Assembly (NCBI RefSeq): GCF_900155535.1
Contig: NZ_LT706964.1
Coordinates: 325,448 to 357,807 of the forward strand
DNA: 32,360 nt
Direction of reading: 5' to 3'
Source of the DNA: Corynebacterium urinipleomorphum
GTDB taxonomy: Bacteria; Actinomycetota; Actinomycetes; Mycobacteriales; Mycobacteriaceae
Shown here: piece after piece, positions 1 through 8,087 of the stretch
How positions within the stretch are numbered: position 1 is the stretch's first letter
How the letters are laid out: each line of letters opens with the position of its first letter
The notes under the pieces: generated by a model
Seen by the model: only the letters and a program-made list of their open reading frames with translations
What the model was told of the DNA's origin: nothing
The model's database searches: none
Made by a program: the position numbers and the translations under genes

Positions 1-1
1 C

Positions 2-1336
2 ATGTGCGCCGTGGTGGCTCCGGAAAACGTGGAGAAATTCAAGGCCATCTGCGCTAAGTGGGATGTCGCCTGCGCGGAGATCGGCGAGGTCACCGGCGAA
101 ACTGACCGCCTCATCATCGAGCACAACGGCGACATCGTCCTGGACGCCCCGCCGTCGACCATCGCCGATGAAGCACCCGTTTACGAGCGCCCGTGGGCGC
201 GCCCGGAGTGGCAGGACGGGGTGCAGGAGCAGGTGGACGTCGAAAAGCCGGCTGATGTCGCGGACGCGTGGCTGCAGCTCGTCGCGTCCCCGGCGCTGTG
301 CTCGCGCGACTGGATCACCGAGCAATACGACCGTTACGTGCGCGGTAACACCGTTCAAGCGCGCCACGCGGATTCGGGTGTCCTGCGTATCGACGAAACG
401 TCCGGCCGCGGCGTCTCCGTCTCCGCCGATGCGTCCGGCCGCTACACCTACCTGGACCCGAACATGGGCGCTCGCCTCGCGCTGGCGGAGTCCTACCGCA
501 ACGTTGCAGTCACCGGTGCCCGCCCGGTGGCCGTGACCAACTGCCTCAACTTCGGTTCCCCGGAGAACCCCGACGTGATGTGGCAGTTCCGCGAGGCTGT
601 GCACGGCCTCGCCGACGGCGCGAAGGAGCTGGGTATCCCTGTTTCCGGCGGCAACGTCTCCTTCTACAACCAGACCGGTGAGACCCCGATTCTGCCTACC
701 CCTGTGGTCGGTGTGCTGGGTGTCATCGACAACGTAGCGCACTCCGTGAGCCACCGCGTGGTCAACAACGGCGACTCCGATGTCCTGGTCCTGCTCGGCG
801 AGACCAAGGACGAGTTCGGCGGCTCCGTGTGGCAGGACATCTCCGGCGCCGGCCTGTCCGGCCTTCCGCCGCAGGTGGACCTGGCTAACGAGGCGAAGCT
901 GGCGGACTTCTTCTGCGGCTCGGCGGAAAACGAGAAGGAATCCGGCGCTGCATTTGGCCTCACCGCCGCCCACGATCTCTCTGAGGGCGGTCTGGGCCAG
1001 GCTGTGTTCGAGATGCTTAAGGACACCGGTAAGGGTGCGGAGCTCGACCTGACCAACGTGCACGAGGACGCGTTCACCGCACTGTTCTCCGAGTCCGCAT
1101 CCCGCGTGCTCGTGGCGTGCAGCCCGGACCGCGTCGACCGCGTTGTCGCTGAAGCTGGTGAGCTGGGTATTCCGGCTGCTGTCATCGGTTCGACGAACTT
1201 GACCGGCGAGATCACCTTCGCAGATGGCACTCCGGCCGCGGGCCAGTCCGTCAGCATGGAGGCGCTGCGCACCGCCTGGGCTGGAACCCTGCCGGGCTTG
1301 TTCGCGCACGCGGATGCGCCGAACGCAGCGGTGTAG
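2..1336 (+). CDS. purL: Phosphoribosylformylglycinamidine synthase subunit PurL, 3' part
   Basis: C-terminal 444 residues of PurL; the 5' part lies outside the window, so the first Met seen is internal. PurL converts FGAR, glutamine-derived ammonia and ATP to FGAM in purine synthesis, working with PurQ and PurS when it is the short (~760 aa) bacterial type, as the visible spacing suggests. Seen: the glycine-rich [13 protein letters not shown] segment and the [16 protein letters not shown] segment of the second AIR-synthase-like half, both typical of PurL. The reading frame is open from the window edge to TAG at 1334-1336 and is followed directly by a strong hairpin. Together with purF and purM downstream it marks a purine cluster; the thioesterase gene on the other strand separates it from purF. 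Identification is firm; the subunit type (PurLQS) is inferred. Confidence 0.95.
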   Translation: MCAVVAPENVEKFKAICAKWDVACAEIGEVTGETDRLIIEHNGDIVLDAPPSTIADEAPVYERPWARPEWQDGVQEQVDVEKPADVADAWLQLVASPALCSRDWITEQYDRYVRGNTVQARHADSGVLRIDETSGRGVSVSADASGRYTYLDPNMGARLALAESYRNVAVTGARPVAVTNCLNFGSPENPDVMWQFREAVHGLADGAKELGIPVSGGNVSFYNQTGETPILPTPVVGVLGVIDNVAHSVSHRVVNNGDSDVLVLLGETKDEFGGSVWQDISGAGLSGLPPQVDLANEAKLADFFCGSAENEKESGAAFGLTAAHDLSEGGLGQAVFEMLKDTGKGAELDLTNVHEDAFTALFSESASRVLVACSPDRVDRVVAEAGELGIPAAVIGSTNLTGEITFADGTPAAGQSVSMEALRTAWAGTLPGLFAHADAPNAAV

Positions 1337-1361
1337 AGATACAGAAACCGTAGCTACGCGA

Positions 1362-1394
1362 AAAGCGCCGGGGGGATGATCCCCTCGGCGCTTT
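1362..1394. terminator. Bidirectional intrinsic terminator between purL and thioesterase gene
   Basis: A 14-bp stem: AAAGCGCCG (1362-1370) pairs perfectly with CGGCGCTTT (1386-1394), and the stem continues through G-rich 1371-1375 against 1381-1385, leaving the 5-nt loop ATGAT. A-run on the left and T-run on the right make it able to work in both directions, fitting its place between convergent genes. Confidence 0.85.
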
Positions 1395-1434
1395 AGCGTT
1401 GCGCGGCTGCGCGCCTACCGCTGGAACATGCGCC

Positions 1435-2442
1435 CTAGTCGGTGCGCTGGCTCGACGGGTTCGGGGATACCAGCGGCATGGGGCGGTACTCCTCGCGCAG
1501 CTCCTTGAGCACCTCGGCGTGCTCCCACAAGGCCTTGTCCTCGTCGGTCTCGGGGACGAACTGGCGGGCCTTCATCGGGGCGCCGTCGATGTCGGTGGCC
1601 ACGTAGGTGAAGGTTGCGTGGATGGCGGTCTGAAGGTTCTCGCGGCCCCCGCGCGGGTCACCGGACCGGACGTGGGTGCTCACGCTCATGGAGCGCTCGC
1701 CGGTGCGGGTCATGCGGGCGTCAACCTCGATGAGGTCGCCGATGGAGATGGGACGGTAGAAGCGGATTCCGCCGGCGTAAACGGCAGCGGTTTGCTCGCC
1801 GGACCACTCCATCGTGCAGGAGGTGCCGGCGGAGTCGATCCACTCCATGGCGGTGCCGCCGTGGACTTTTCCGCCCCAGTTGATGTCTGTCGGTTTGGCC
1901 ATGAAGCGGTGGATGACGCGCGGGGCGCGTGATTCGCCGTCGTAGGTCTGCTTCAGCATCTCGTCCTCGATGTTCTTGCGCAGCTGAAGGCGGGATTTGG
2001 CGGCCTGCTCGACGCGCTTTTCTTCCTCGGTGGTGGGCACGTACTTAGCCACTTCCATGCCCTTGCCGGTCTCCGGGTCCTTGGCCACGAAGATGACCAG
2101 GCAGTCGCAAGCGCGAGTGAACACGCCTTCGCGCGGATCGGCGGAAAGCACTTCGTTGACGATGTGCATGGAAGAACGCCCGGTCATGGCGATGCGGGAG
2201 CGGACTTCCACGATGTGGCCGGACGGGATTGGACGGGTGAAATGAATGTGCCCCACGTAAGCGGTTACGCAGTAAGTCGAGGACCACTGCACGGCGCATG
2301 CGTAGGCGGCTTTGTCGATCCATTCCAGCACGCGGCCGCCAGAAACGCCTTGTGCACCGGCGTGGAGGACGTCGGTGGGGGCGGCCATGAATCGGAGGGT
2401 GATGGATGAGGGCTTGTCTACAGGTTCCGCTGTCTCGGTCAT
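1435..2442 (-). CDS. Acyl-CoA thioesterase with two hotdog domains
   Basis: 335 aa, two tandem hotdog (4HBT) domains, roughly residues 10-150 and 165-310. The halves resemble each other: GGRVLEWIDKAA in the first and GGTAMEWIDSAG in the second, the helix that carries the active-site acid in this family, each followed by an IHFTRPIPSG / IRFYRPISIG strand. This layout is that of cytosolic acyl-CoA hydrolases of the BACH/BFIT type, which release CoA and free fatty acid from acyl-CoA; chain-length preference cannot be read from sequence. The ATG at 2442 has a TAAACT -10 box (2450-2455, minus strand) 7 nt before it and no Shine-Dalgarno sequence, so it is probably leaderless. It is divergent from the SCP2-like gene with only 30 bp between the start codons. 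No signal peptide. Confidence 0.88.
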   Translation of the reverse strand: MTETAEPVDKPSSITLRFMAAPTDVLHAGAQGVSGGRVLEWIDKAAYACAVQWSSTYCVTAYVGHIHFTRPIPSGHIVEVRSRIAMTGRSSMHIVNEVLSADPREGVFTRACDCLVIFVAKDPETGKGMEVAKYVPTTEEEKRVEQAAKSRLQLRKNIEDEMLKQTYDGESRAPRVIHRFMAKPTDINWGGKVHGGTAMEWIDSAGTSCTMEWSGEQTAAVYAGGIRFYRPISIGDLIEVDARMTRTGERSMSVSTHVRSGDPRGGRENLQTAIHATFTYVATDIDGAPMKARQFVPETDEDKALWEHAEVLKELREEYRPMPLVSPNPSSQRTD

Positions 2443-2472
2443 TTCTGTGAGTTTAATACGTAGACTGCTCCC
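2443..2472. promoter_or_regulatory. Divergent leaderless promoter pair
   Basis: The 30 bp between the divergent ATGs hold one TAnnnT box per direction: TAAACT on the minus strand (2450-2455, 7 nt before ATG 2442) and TAGACT on the plus strand (2461-2466, 6 nt before ATG 2473). That spacing places transcription starts at the first base of each start codon. No ribosome binding site is visible for either gene. The -35 region of each promoter must lie inside the other gene. Confidence 0.6.
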
Positions 2473-2856
2473 ATGGCTCCTAAGAACGACCCCCAGGCAA
2501 CCCGCGCCGCGGTAGATGCGGTCAAAGGGTGGATCGAGGACCCGGAAGGTGAGCCGCGTCCGTCACGTCAGCTGATTGCAGACGCTTGTCGACGCACCGT
2601 GCGCGCCCTCGCCGACGAACTCCCCGGACACACTGTGGAACTCAGAGTGCCCCCGTTCGTGGCTGTTCAGTGTGTGGAAGGCCCCCGGCACACGCGTGGC
2701 ACGCCCCCGAATGTGGTGGAGATGACGCCGGAGGTGTGGTTGCAGTTGGCCGCGGGAAAAGTGGACTTCACTGAAGCCGTGGCGGACGGACGGATTGAGG
2801 CATCCGGTTCCCGTGCCGGTGAGGTCGCCGCCGGGTTGCCGGTGATTGCCCTCTAG
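2473..2856 (+). CDS. SCP2-like (sterol carrier family) protein
   Basis: 127 aa. Resembles the small actinobacterial SCP2-orthologue family (PF17844-like) usually found next to purF; function unknown, possibly lipid or ligand binding. Visible features: an N-terminal helical stretch with RRTVRALADELPGHTVELRVPPF, then VVEMTPEVWLQLAAGKVDFTEAVADGRIEASG, which fits the SCP2 pattern of a threshold segment (W-L-x-L-x-x-G) followed by a sheet and a G-R-I-x-x-S/A-G strand. No signal peptide or membrane segment. Probable leaderless ATG. It stops at 2856; the purF frame is open from the very next codon, so it is likely co-transcribed with purF, although purF may also have its own start site. The family assignment is by memory of motif and context; no biochemical role is claimed. 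Confidence 0.75.
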   Translation: MAPKNDPQATRAAVDAVKGWIEDPEGEPRPSRQLIADACRRTVRALADELPGHTVELRVPPFVAVQCVEGPRHTRGTPPNVVEMTPEVWLQLAAGKVDFTEAVADGRIEASGSRAGEVAAGLPVIAL

Positions 2857-2870
2857 GTGGATGAATCCAC

Positions 2871-2883
2871 TAGGGTTGAGCGC
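2871..2883 (+). promoter_or_regulatory. Candidate -10 box for leaderless purF
   Basis: TAGGGT (2871-2876) sits 7 nt before GTG 2884, a typical corynebacterial -10 sequence at leaderless spacing. The AGGG inside it could instead serve as a Shine-Dalgarno (8 nt spacing), so the element does not decide between leaderless and led initiation, but both point to GTG 2884 as the start. Confidence 0.45.
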
Positions 2884-4407
2884 GTGCAAAGCCTAAATGC
2901 TGATGCTATCGATGCCGCTAACGCTCGCGCATTGCCGGATCTGGAGGCCGAGGAGAATGAGCCGCGCGAGGAGTGCGGCGTATTCGGCGTATGGGCGCCG
3001 GGTGAGGATGTCTCCAAACTGACGTATTTCGGGCTCTTCGCCTTGCAGCACCGAGGCCAAGAGGGAGCTGGCATTGCGGTAGGCGATGACGGCCGCATCG
3101 TGGTGTTCAAGGACAGCGGGTTGGTGTCCCAGGTCTTTGATGAGGCGATCCTGGACGCGCTGCAGGGCGATGTGGCGATCGGCCACACACGCTATTCCAC
3201 GGCGGGTGCGCAGAACTGGGAGAACGTCCAGCCGATGTTCCGTACGTCGCCAAACGGCACGGATGTCTCCCTCGCCCATAACGGCAACCTGGTGAACTAT
3301 AAGACGCTGCAGGATGAGGCGATCCGCCGCAAGCTCGTGCCAGCGGAAGGTGTCGAGGGACAGGGCTCGTCGTCGGATACTGCCGTCGTGTCGGCTCTGC
3401 TTGCGGACGGTGTCAGGGACGACCGCACCCTCCTTGACTCTGCCCGGGAACTACTCCCGACCTTGAAGGGCGCGTTCTGTCTCGTCTTCACCGACGGCAA
3501 GACCCTGTACGCCGCACGCGACCCGCACGGTGTGCGACCGCTGTCGCTCGGCCGCTTGGAGCAGGGCTGGGTGATCGCGAGCGAGACTGCGGCCTTGGAT
3601 ATCACCGGTGCGTCGTTCGTCCGCGATATCGAGCCGGGAGAGCTCATCGCCATTGACTCTTCGGGTATTCACTCTGAGCGTTTCGCCGATGCAACCCCGA
3701 AGACGTGCGTGTTTGAGTACGTCTACATCGCCCGCCCCGATTCGGTGGTGGAGGGCACCACGGTCAATGCGGCCCGCTTAGAGATCGGCCGGCGCCTGTC
3801 TCATGTGGCGCCGGTGGACGGCGATGTGGTCATGCCGGTGCCGGAGTCCGGTACCCCCGCGGCGATCGGGTACGCCGAGGAATCCGGCATCCCGTTCGCG
3901 CAGGGATTGATGAAGAACGCCTATGTGGGCCGCACCTTCATCCAGCCGTCCGACACCTTGCGCCAGCTGGGTCTGAGGTTGAAGCTCAACCCGGTGCGCG
4001 AGATCATCGAGGGCAAATCGCTCATTGTTGTCGACGACTCGATTGTCCGCGGCAACACGCAGCGCAAACTTATCCGGATGCTGCGTGAAGCGGGCGCGGC
4101 GGAGGTTCACGTCCGCATCGCGTCGCCACCGGTGAAATGGCCGTGCTTCTACGGCATCGACTTCGCCAGCCCGGGCGAGCTCATTGCTAACAACGCCGGA
4201 GGCAACGATGAAGCGGTGGCGGAGAATATCTGCCGCGTCATCGGCGCCGATTCCCTGGCGTTCGTGACTATTGACGACATGATTTCCTCCACCGGCAAAC
4301 CCGCCAACAATCTGTGCGCCGCCTGCTTCGACGGCCACTACCCGCTCGGGCTTCCCGAGCACAATGCCAACGCTGACGCCGTGCGGCGTATCCAGGAAGG
4401 GATGTAG
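2884..4407 (+). CDS. purF: Amidophosphoribosyltransferase PurF
   Basis: 507 aa from GTG 2884. Catalyses the first committed step of purine synthesis: PRPP plus glutamine to 5-phosphoribosylamine. Seen: an acidic propeptide of about 30 residues ending before CGVFGVW, where Cys becomes the N-terminal nucleophile after processing; glutaminase segments LQHRGQEGAGI and GHTRYSTAG; the PRPP-binding loop VVDDSIVRGNT. Four cysteines (TCVFEYV, WPCFYG, LCAAC) match the 4Fe-4S ligands of the Bacillus-type enzyme, so this is probably the oxygen-sensitive iron-sulfur class. The frame is open to an upstream GTG at 2857, directly after the previous stop codon; 2884 is preferred because TAGGGT/AGGG lies just before it. 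purM begins 4 nt after the stop, so the two form an operon. Confidence 0.95.
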   Translation: MQSLNADAIDAANARALPDLEAEENEPREECGVFGVWAPGEDVSKLTYFGLFALQHRGQEGAGIAVGDDGRIVVFKDSGLVSQVFDEAILDALQGDVAIGHTRYSTAGAQNWENVQPMFRTSPNGTDVSLAHNGNLVNYKTLQDEAIRRKLVPAEGVEGQGSSSDTAVVSALLADGVRDDRTLLDSARELLPTLKGAFCLVFTDGKTLYAARDPHGVRPLSLGRLEQGWVIASETAALDITGASFVRDIEPGELIAIDSSGIHSERFADATPKTCVFEYVYIARPDSVVEGTTVNAARLEIGRRLSHVAPVDGDVVMPVPESGTPAAIGYAEESGIPFAQGLMKNAYVGRTFIQPSDTLRQLGLRLKLNPVREIIEGKSLIVVDDSIVRGNTQRKLIRMLREAGAAEVHVRIASPPVKWPCFYGIDFASPGELIANNAGGNDEAVAENICRVIGADSLAFVTIDDMISSTGKPANNLCAACFDGHYPLGLPEHNANADAVRRIQEGM

Positions 4408-4411
4408 CACC

Positions 4412-5503
4412 ATGACCACCCCCGACAACCAGAAGCCGGACACTGCCGACGCTTCCGTTTCCTACGCCGCCGCCGGTGTGGACATTGAGGCCGGCGACAA
4501 GGCCGTCGAGCTCTTCGCCCCCCACGCCAAGCGTGCGACCCGCCCGGAGGTCCGCGGCAGCCTCGGTGGCTTCGCCGGGCTCTTCGCCCTGGGCAAGTAC
4601 AAGGAGCCGCTGCTGGCCGCCGGTTCCGACGGTGTGGGGACGAAGCTCGCCGTTGCCCAGGCCATGGACAAGCACGACACCATCGGCATCGACCTCGTGG
4701 CCATGTGCGTCGACGACCTTGTCGTGTGCGGTGCGGAGCCGTTGTTCCTGCAGGACTACATCGCGGTGGGCAAGGTCGTGCCGGAGAAGGTGGCCACGAT
4801 TGTCGGCGGCATCGCCGAAGGATGCGTCCAGGCGGGGTGCGCGCTGCTCGGCGGCGAGACCGCTGAGCACCCGGGCGTCATGGGGGAGGATGAGTACGAT
4901 GTCTCCGCCACCGCCGTCGGTGTCGTGGAGGCGGACGAGCTGCTCGGTCCGGACCGCGTGCGCGACGGCGATGTGATCATCGGTATGGCATCCTCCGGCC
5001 TGCACTCCAACGGCTACTCGCTGGCACGCCACGTCCTGCTGGAGAAGGCGGGCCTGCCGCTCGACGGGCACATCGAGGAGCTCGGCCGCACCCTCGGTGA
5101 GGAGCTTCTGGAGCCCACCCGCATCTACTCCCTCGACTGCCTCGCTTTGGCGCACGAGTGCCAGGTGCGCACTTTCTGCCACGTCACTGGCGGCGGCTTG
5201 GCGGGCAACATGGAGCGCGTCATCCCCGAGGGCAAGGTCGCGGAGATGCACCGCGCGTCCTGGGAGCCGCCCCAGATCTTCCGCACTATCCGCACCGTGG
5301 GCAAGGTGCCCGACGTGGAGATGGAGAAGACCTTCAACATGGGTGTGGGCATGGTCGCGATCGTCGCGCCCGAAGACCGGGACCGCGCGCTGGCCATGCT
5401 CACCGCGCGCCACATCGACTGCTGGGAGCTCGGCGTCGTCCGCACCGCTACCGAGGAGGACGGCGGGAGCCGCGCGACGCTCGTTGGTTCGCACGTGCAC
5501 TAA
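4412..5503 (+). CDS. purM: Phosphoribosylformylglycinamidine cyclo-ligase PurM (AIR synthetase)
   Basis: 363 aa. Closes the imidazole ring: FGAM plus ATP to AIR. Family signatures in order: GSDGVGTKL, DDLVVCGAEPLFLQDYIAVGK, GGETAEHPGVM, YDVSATAVGVVE, SSGLHSNGYSLAR, HVTGGGLAGNMERVIP and FNMGVGMV; length matches the usual ~350 aa. The start is ATG 4412, preceded by AGGAAGG (4394-4400) inside the end of purF; an ATG at 4364 in the same frame is rejected because it would overlap purF by 44 bases and has no binding site. Translation is probably coupled to purF. Start used gives MTTPDNQKP, a short hydrophilic lead before the conserved YAAAGVDIEAG. Confidence 0.95.
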   Translation: MTTPDNQKPDTADASVSYAAAGVDIEAGDKAVELFAPHAKRATRPEVRGSLGGFAGLFALGKYKEPLLAAGSDGVGTKLAVAQAMDKHDTIGIDLVAMCVDDLVVCGAEPLFLQDYIAVGKVVPEKVATIVGGIAEGCVQAGCALLGGETAEHPGVMGEDEYDVSATAVGVVEADELLGPDRVRDGDVIIGMASSGLHSNGYSLARHVLLEKAGLPLDGHIEELGRTLGEELLEPTRIYSLDCLALAHECQVRTFCHVTGGGLAGNMERVIPEGKVAEMHRASWEPPQIFRTIRTVGKVPDVEMEKTFNMGVGMVAIVAPEDRDRALAMLTARHIDCWELGVVRTATEEDGGSRATLVGSHVH

Positions 5504-5687
5504 GCCGTCTGTTCCTCTCAGTTTCGCCTGCGCCGACTCTTCTTCCCGGAGTTAGTGCAGGTCAAGAGCGCAAGCGACATAATTTGACTCGCACGCTATT
5601 ATGGCATGCAGGACAAATTTTCAGACGTTTTCAAAAGGGCCGCCGACTATTTGAGCCGCTCTTTAGACACCTCAAGGGGGTCACGCC
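5504..5687 (+). promoter_or_regulatory. Promoter region of the DUF3073 gene
   Basis: 184 bp upstream of the DUF3073 gene. AT-rich compared with its surroundings, with -10-like hexamers CATAAT (5578-5583) and TATTAT (5597-5602) and a TTGACT (5584-5589); no pair has ideal spacing, so the exact promoter is unresolved. A Shine-Dalgarno AAGGGGGT lies near 5671-5679. The stretch 5552-5573 is nearly identical (20 of 22) to 31469-31490 at the head of the rrn leader. Confidence 0.45.
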
Positions 5688-5903
5688 ATGGGTCGCGGAC
5701 GCGCCAAAGCAAAGCAGACCAAGGTCGCACGCCAGTTGAAGTACAACACGCCCGACATGGATCTTGATTCGCTCCAGCGGGAGCTCGCGGGCAAGGCCCC
5801 TTCCAACCAGTGGGACGACAACTACGACTCGGACGACGACTACGATGTCGATCCGCAGTACGCCGAGTACGCCGACTGGGACGCTGACGAGGATGAGCGT
5901 TAG
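5688..5903 (+). CDS. DUF3073 family small acidic-tail protein
   Basis: 71 aa, function unknown; matches the actinobacterial DUF3073 family, which usually sits just after purM. Two regions of opposite charge: residues 1-20 are rich in Arg/Lys (MGRGRAKAKQTKVARQLKY) and residues 43-71 are almost all Asp, Glu, Tyr and Asn (DDNYDSDDDYD and following). No membrane segment or signal. The ATG at 5688 has a good G-rich Shine-Dalgarno about 8 nt upstream and a long AT-rich leader, unlike its mostly leaderless neighbours, suggesting strong or regulated expression. The basic head could bind nucleic acid, but that is only inferred from charge. Confidence 0.85.
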   Translation: MGRGRAKAKQTKVARQLKYNTPDMDLDSLQRELAGKAPSNQWDDNYDSDDDYDVDPQYAEYADWDADEDER

Positions 5904-5932
5904 TTAGATCCGTCTGATTTCCGCGAGAGAAA

Positions 5933-5960
5933 ACCCCAGGTCGCATGTTGCGCCTGGGGT
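5933..5960 (-). terminator. Intrinsic terminator of ygfZ
   Basis: ACCCCAGG (5933-5940) pairs with CCTGGGGT (5953-5960), and inside it CGCA (5942-5945) pairs with TGCG (5949-5952). On the minus strand the hairpin is followed by GTTTTC, so it mainly serves ygfZ; the plus-strand DUF3073 gene also runs into it. Confidence 0.75.
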
Positions 5961-5977
5961 GCGGAAGTCATACGCGT

Positions 5978-7138
5978 CTAACGTTCGCGTCCGCGCAGCT
6001 TATCGACGGCGCGTCGCCCCGCCCTTTCCCCCTCATCCGCCGGCAGGGAATCGATGTCCACGGCGGCGGTGACCGTCATCGTGCCGTTTTCCTCGTCTCC
6101 AGCCTCGATCTCTAGGGTGATGCCCGCAGGCGTCTGTCCGGCTTGAGGGGCATCGCTGGTGGGGATATTCAATGCAGAGCGCTTCACCAGTGCCAGTGCG
6201 ATCGGACCGTAGTCGCAGTCGTGCGCGACGGTGCCTAGCCTGCCCACGGTGCGGCCACCCATGGTGATGGGGGAGCCCGCAGCAGGTTCCGCAGGGGCAG
6301 AGCCATCTAGGTGGACCAGCACGAGGAGACGCGGGGAGCGCCCGAGGTTCTCCACACGCGCTACTGTCTCCTGCCCGCGGTAGCAGCCCTTATTCAGGTG
6401 GACGGCACCGAGGTGCCCGCCACGAGCGATAAGTGTGGGAGCTTCATGGGGGATGGACTTCTCGTCCAAATCGGCGCGTTGCTCGGGCTCGAGAGCTTTG
6501 ACGCGTTCGGCGGTGAAGGCCATCAGTCCGGCGCGCTCCAAGCCCGAATCGGGGCCGGTGAGTGTGCGGTAAGCGTCCGCGAGCTGCTCGCGGGGGACCG
6601 CGATGTCAATGCGCCGCGGGCCTGCCCAATCCACTTCGCGGGTGAATACCGCCTCGACGGGTTCCGGCACCGCGAAGGATCCGGGTGCGCCGAGCACAGT
6701 AATGATGCCCAGGTCGGCTTCCTCGACGGTCACTTCAGACCAGAAGATCATCTTTGTCAGGTAGTCCAGGAAGGACTGGCCGGCATAGGACGGTGTGTCC
6801 AGGTAGAAGGTGTCGCCCACGCGCGTGATGTCGGCGTGGTGCAGGATGTGGCCCTGCATATCCAAGTCGCACGCGGCGGCACTGAACCCGACGGGGGCAT
6901 CGTCGAGCTTCTGCGAGAGCAGGTTGTTCAGGAATACCGGGGCATCCGGTCCAGCCACGCGGATCACGCAGCGGTGGCTGCGGTCGACGGCAACACCGCC
7001 GCGCTCCACGAAACGCTGTTCCCGCAGGGGGTCGCCGTAGTGGGAGGGGACGCCGGCGGCGTCGATAAGCGTGCTCGTGGCGTCGGGCAGCTCGGCCGCT
7101 CCATTGAAACTCAGTAGGGGCGAACGGTAGTTTTTCAC
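5978..7138 (-). CDS. ygfZ: YgfZ/GcvT-like folate-binding protein
   Basis: 386 aa from GTG 7138. Member of the YgfZ (IBA57-like) family of folate-binding proteins that support iron-sulfur enzyme maturation and repair. Key motif near the middle: NKGCYRGQE, the family signature K-G-C-[FY]-x-G-Q-E, followed by TVARVENLG. The N-terminal half has GcvT-like features (DRSHRCVIRVAGPDAPVFLNNLLSQ). The frame stays open for 69 codons upstream, but the start is set at GTG 7138 because TAGAAT (7146-7151, minus strand) lies 7 nt before it and the divergent aminotransferase gene begins at 7172. No Shine-Dalgarno is visible, so it is probably leaderless. Cytosolic. The family is certain; the Fe-S role is known from E. 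coli and assumed here. Confidence 0.88.
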   Translation of the reverse strand: MKNYRSPLLSFNGAAELPDATSTLIDAAGVPSHYGDPLREQRFVERGGVAVDRSHRCVIRVAGPDAPVFLNNLLSQKLDDAPVGFSAAACDLDMQGHILHHADITRVGDTFYLDTPSYAGQSFLDYLTKMIFWSEVTVEEADLGIITVLGAPGSFAVPEPVEAVFTREVDWAGPRRIDIAVPREQLADAYRTLTGPDSGLERAGLMAFTAERVKALEPEQRADLDEKSIPHEAPTLIARGGHLGAVHLNKGCYRGQETVARVENLGRSPRLLVLVHLDGSAPAEPAAGSPITMGGRTVGRLGTVAHDCDYGPIALALVKRSALNIPTSDAPQAGQTPAGITLEIEAGDEENGTMTVTAAVDIDSLPADEGERAGRRAVDKLRGRER

Positions 7139-7171
7139 GGAGCTGATTCTACGCGGGCATAATGGGCCGGT
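7139..7171. promoter_or_regulatory. Divergent leaderless promoter pair, ygfZ / aminotransferase
   Basis: 33 bp separate GTG 7138 (minus) and ATG 7172 (plus). TAGAAT on the minus strand (7146-7151) lies 7 nt before GTG; CATAAT on the plus strand (7158-7163) lies 8 nt before ATG. The two boxes are 6 bp apart, so RNA polymerase could hardly occupy both at once. Confidence 0.6.
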
Positions 7172-8071
7172 ATGGGCCCCAATCACGCTGTCATTTATCT
7201 CGTTGAGCCGTTCGGCGGCTCCATGCGGCGGCAGAACGCGAACTTGCCGCACGTGTACTGGGACGACGCGGCGGTGACGCGCGGGGACGGCTGTTTTGAG
7301 ACGATCCTGGTCACCGGCGGCGCCCCGACGAACGTGGACGCGCACTTGAAGCGCTTCACTAATTCCGCGCGGCTGCTGGACCTCCCGGAGCCGCCTCTGG
7401 ATACGTGGCGCGCCGCCACAGAGCAGGCAGTGGCGGATTTCGTGCGCGAATCGGGACTAGAGCCGGAGGAGGTGGAGGCGAAATGCCAGTGGACGTACAC
7501 CCGCGGCCGTGAATCCACCGGTGTGCCCAGCGCGTGGGTGACGGTGCGTCCGATCCCGCGCGAGCAGATCGAGCTACGCGAACGCGGCGCGAAAGTCATG
7601 ACCGCTCCGCGCGGCTATACGCTCGCGGCGACGGACGAGACCCCGTGGCTCACTGTCGGGGCGAAGACGCTCAATTACGCGGCGGCGATGTCCGCCCTGC
7701 GGTGGGCGAAGGGCAAAGGTTTCGACGATGTCATCTACATCGACCCGACCACGGGCCGCGTGCTTGAGGGAGCGACCTCGTCCATCATCGCGGTTCGCGG
7801 TGACAAACTGCGCACCCCTACCACGGGTGGCGATGTCCTACCCGGGACGACGCAGGCCGCGGTGTTCAAACAGGCCGAGAAAAACGGCTGGCGCTGCAAG
7901 GAAAAGGACTTCGACGTCGACTACCTGCTCAGCGCAGATCAGGTCTGGCTGGTCAGCTCCGTGCGCGGAGGCGTGCGCGTCACGGCTATCGACGGCACGA
8001 AGCTCCCCGCTCCCGGCAAAAAAGAAGAAGCGAAGCTGCGCAAGCTCATCAGCGTGGCGATGGCCAGCTAG
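7172..8071 (+). CDS. pabC: Class IV aminotransferase, probable aminodeoxychorismate lyase
   Basis: 299 aa, fold-type IV PLP enzyme. Best guess is PabC, which releases pyruvate from 4-amino-4-deoxychorismate to give p-aminobenzoate for folate. Seen: GDGCFETILV at the N-terminus, the PLP-lysine segment VGAKTLNYAAAMSALRWAKGKG (Lys in GAKTLNY), DDVIYID, and EGATSSIIAVRG, where Glu contacts the pyridine nitrogen; PGTTQAAVF follows. These are common to PabC, branched-chain and D-amino-acid aminotransferases, so substrate is not proven. Being back to back with a folate-binding YgfZ protein supports, weakly, a folate link. Probably leaderless (see the promoter entry). Ends 16 bp before the convergent nitrobindin-like gene with no terminator seen between. 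Confidence 0.78.
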   Translation: MGPNHAVIYLVEPFGGSMRRQNANLPHVYWDDAAVTRGDGCFETILVTGGAPTNVDAHLKRFTNSARLLDLPEPPLDTWRAATEQAVADFVRESGLEPEEVEAKCQWTYTRGRESTGVPSAWVTVRPIPREQIELRERGAKVMTAPRGYTLAATDETPWLTVGAKTLNYAAAMSALRWAKGKGFDDVIYIDPTTGRVLEGATSSIIAVRGDKLRTPTTGGDVLPGTTQAAVFKQAEKNGWRCKEKDFDVDYLLSADQVWLVSSVRGGVRVTAIDGTKLPAPGKKEEAKLRKLISVAMAS

Positions 8072-8087
8072 AGCACGCAGTGGGACT

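Noticed and set aside
4268..5500. 410-codon open frame antisense to purM
   Set aside because: Shadow of the GC-rich purM gene; composition (His/Gly/Val/Arg-rich) is typical of antisense reading and no start signals or motifs are seen.
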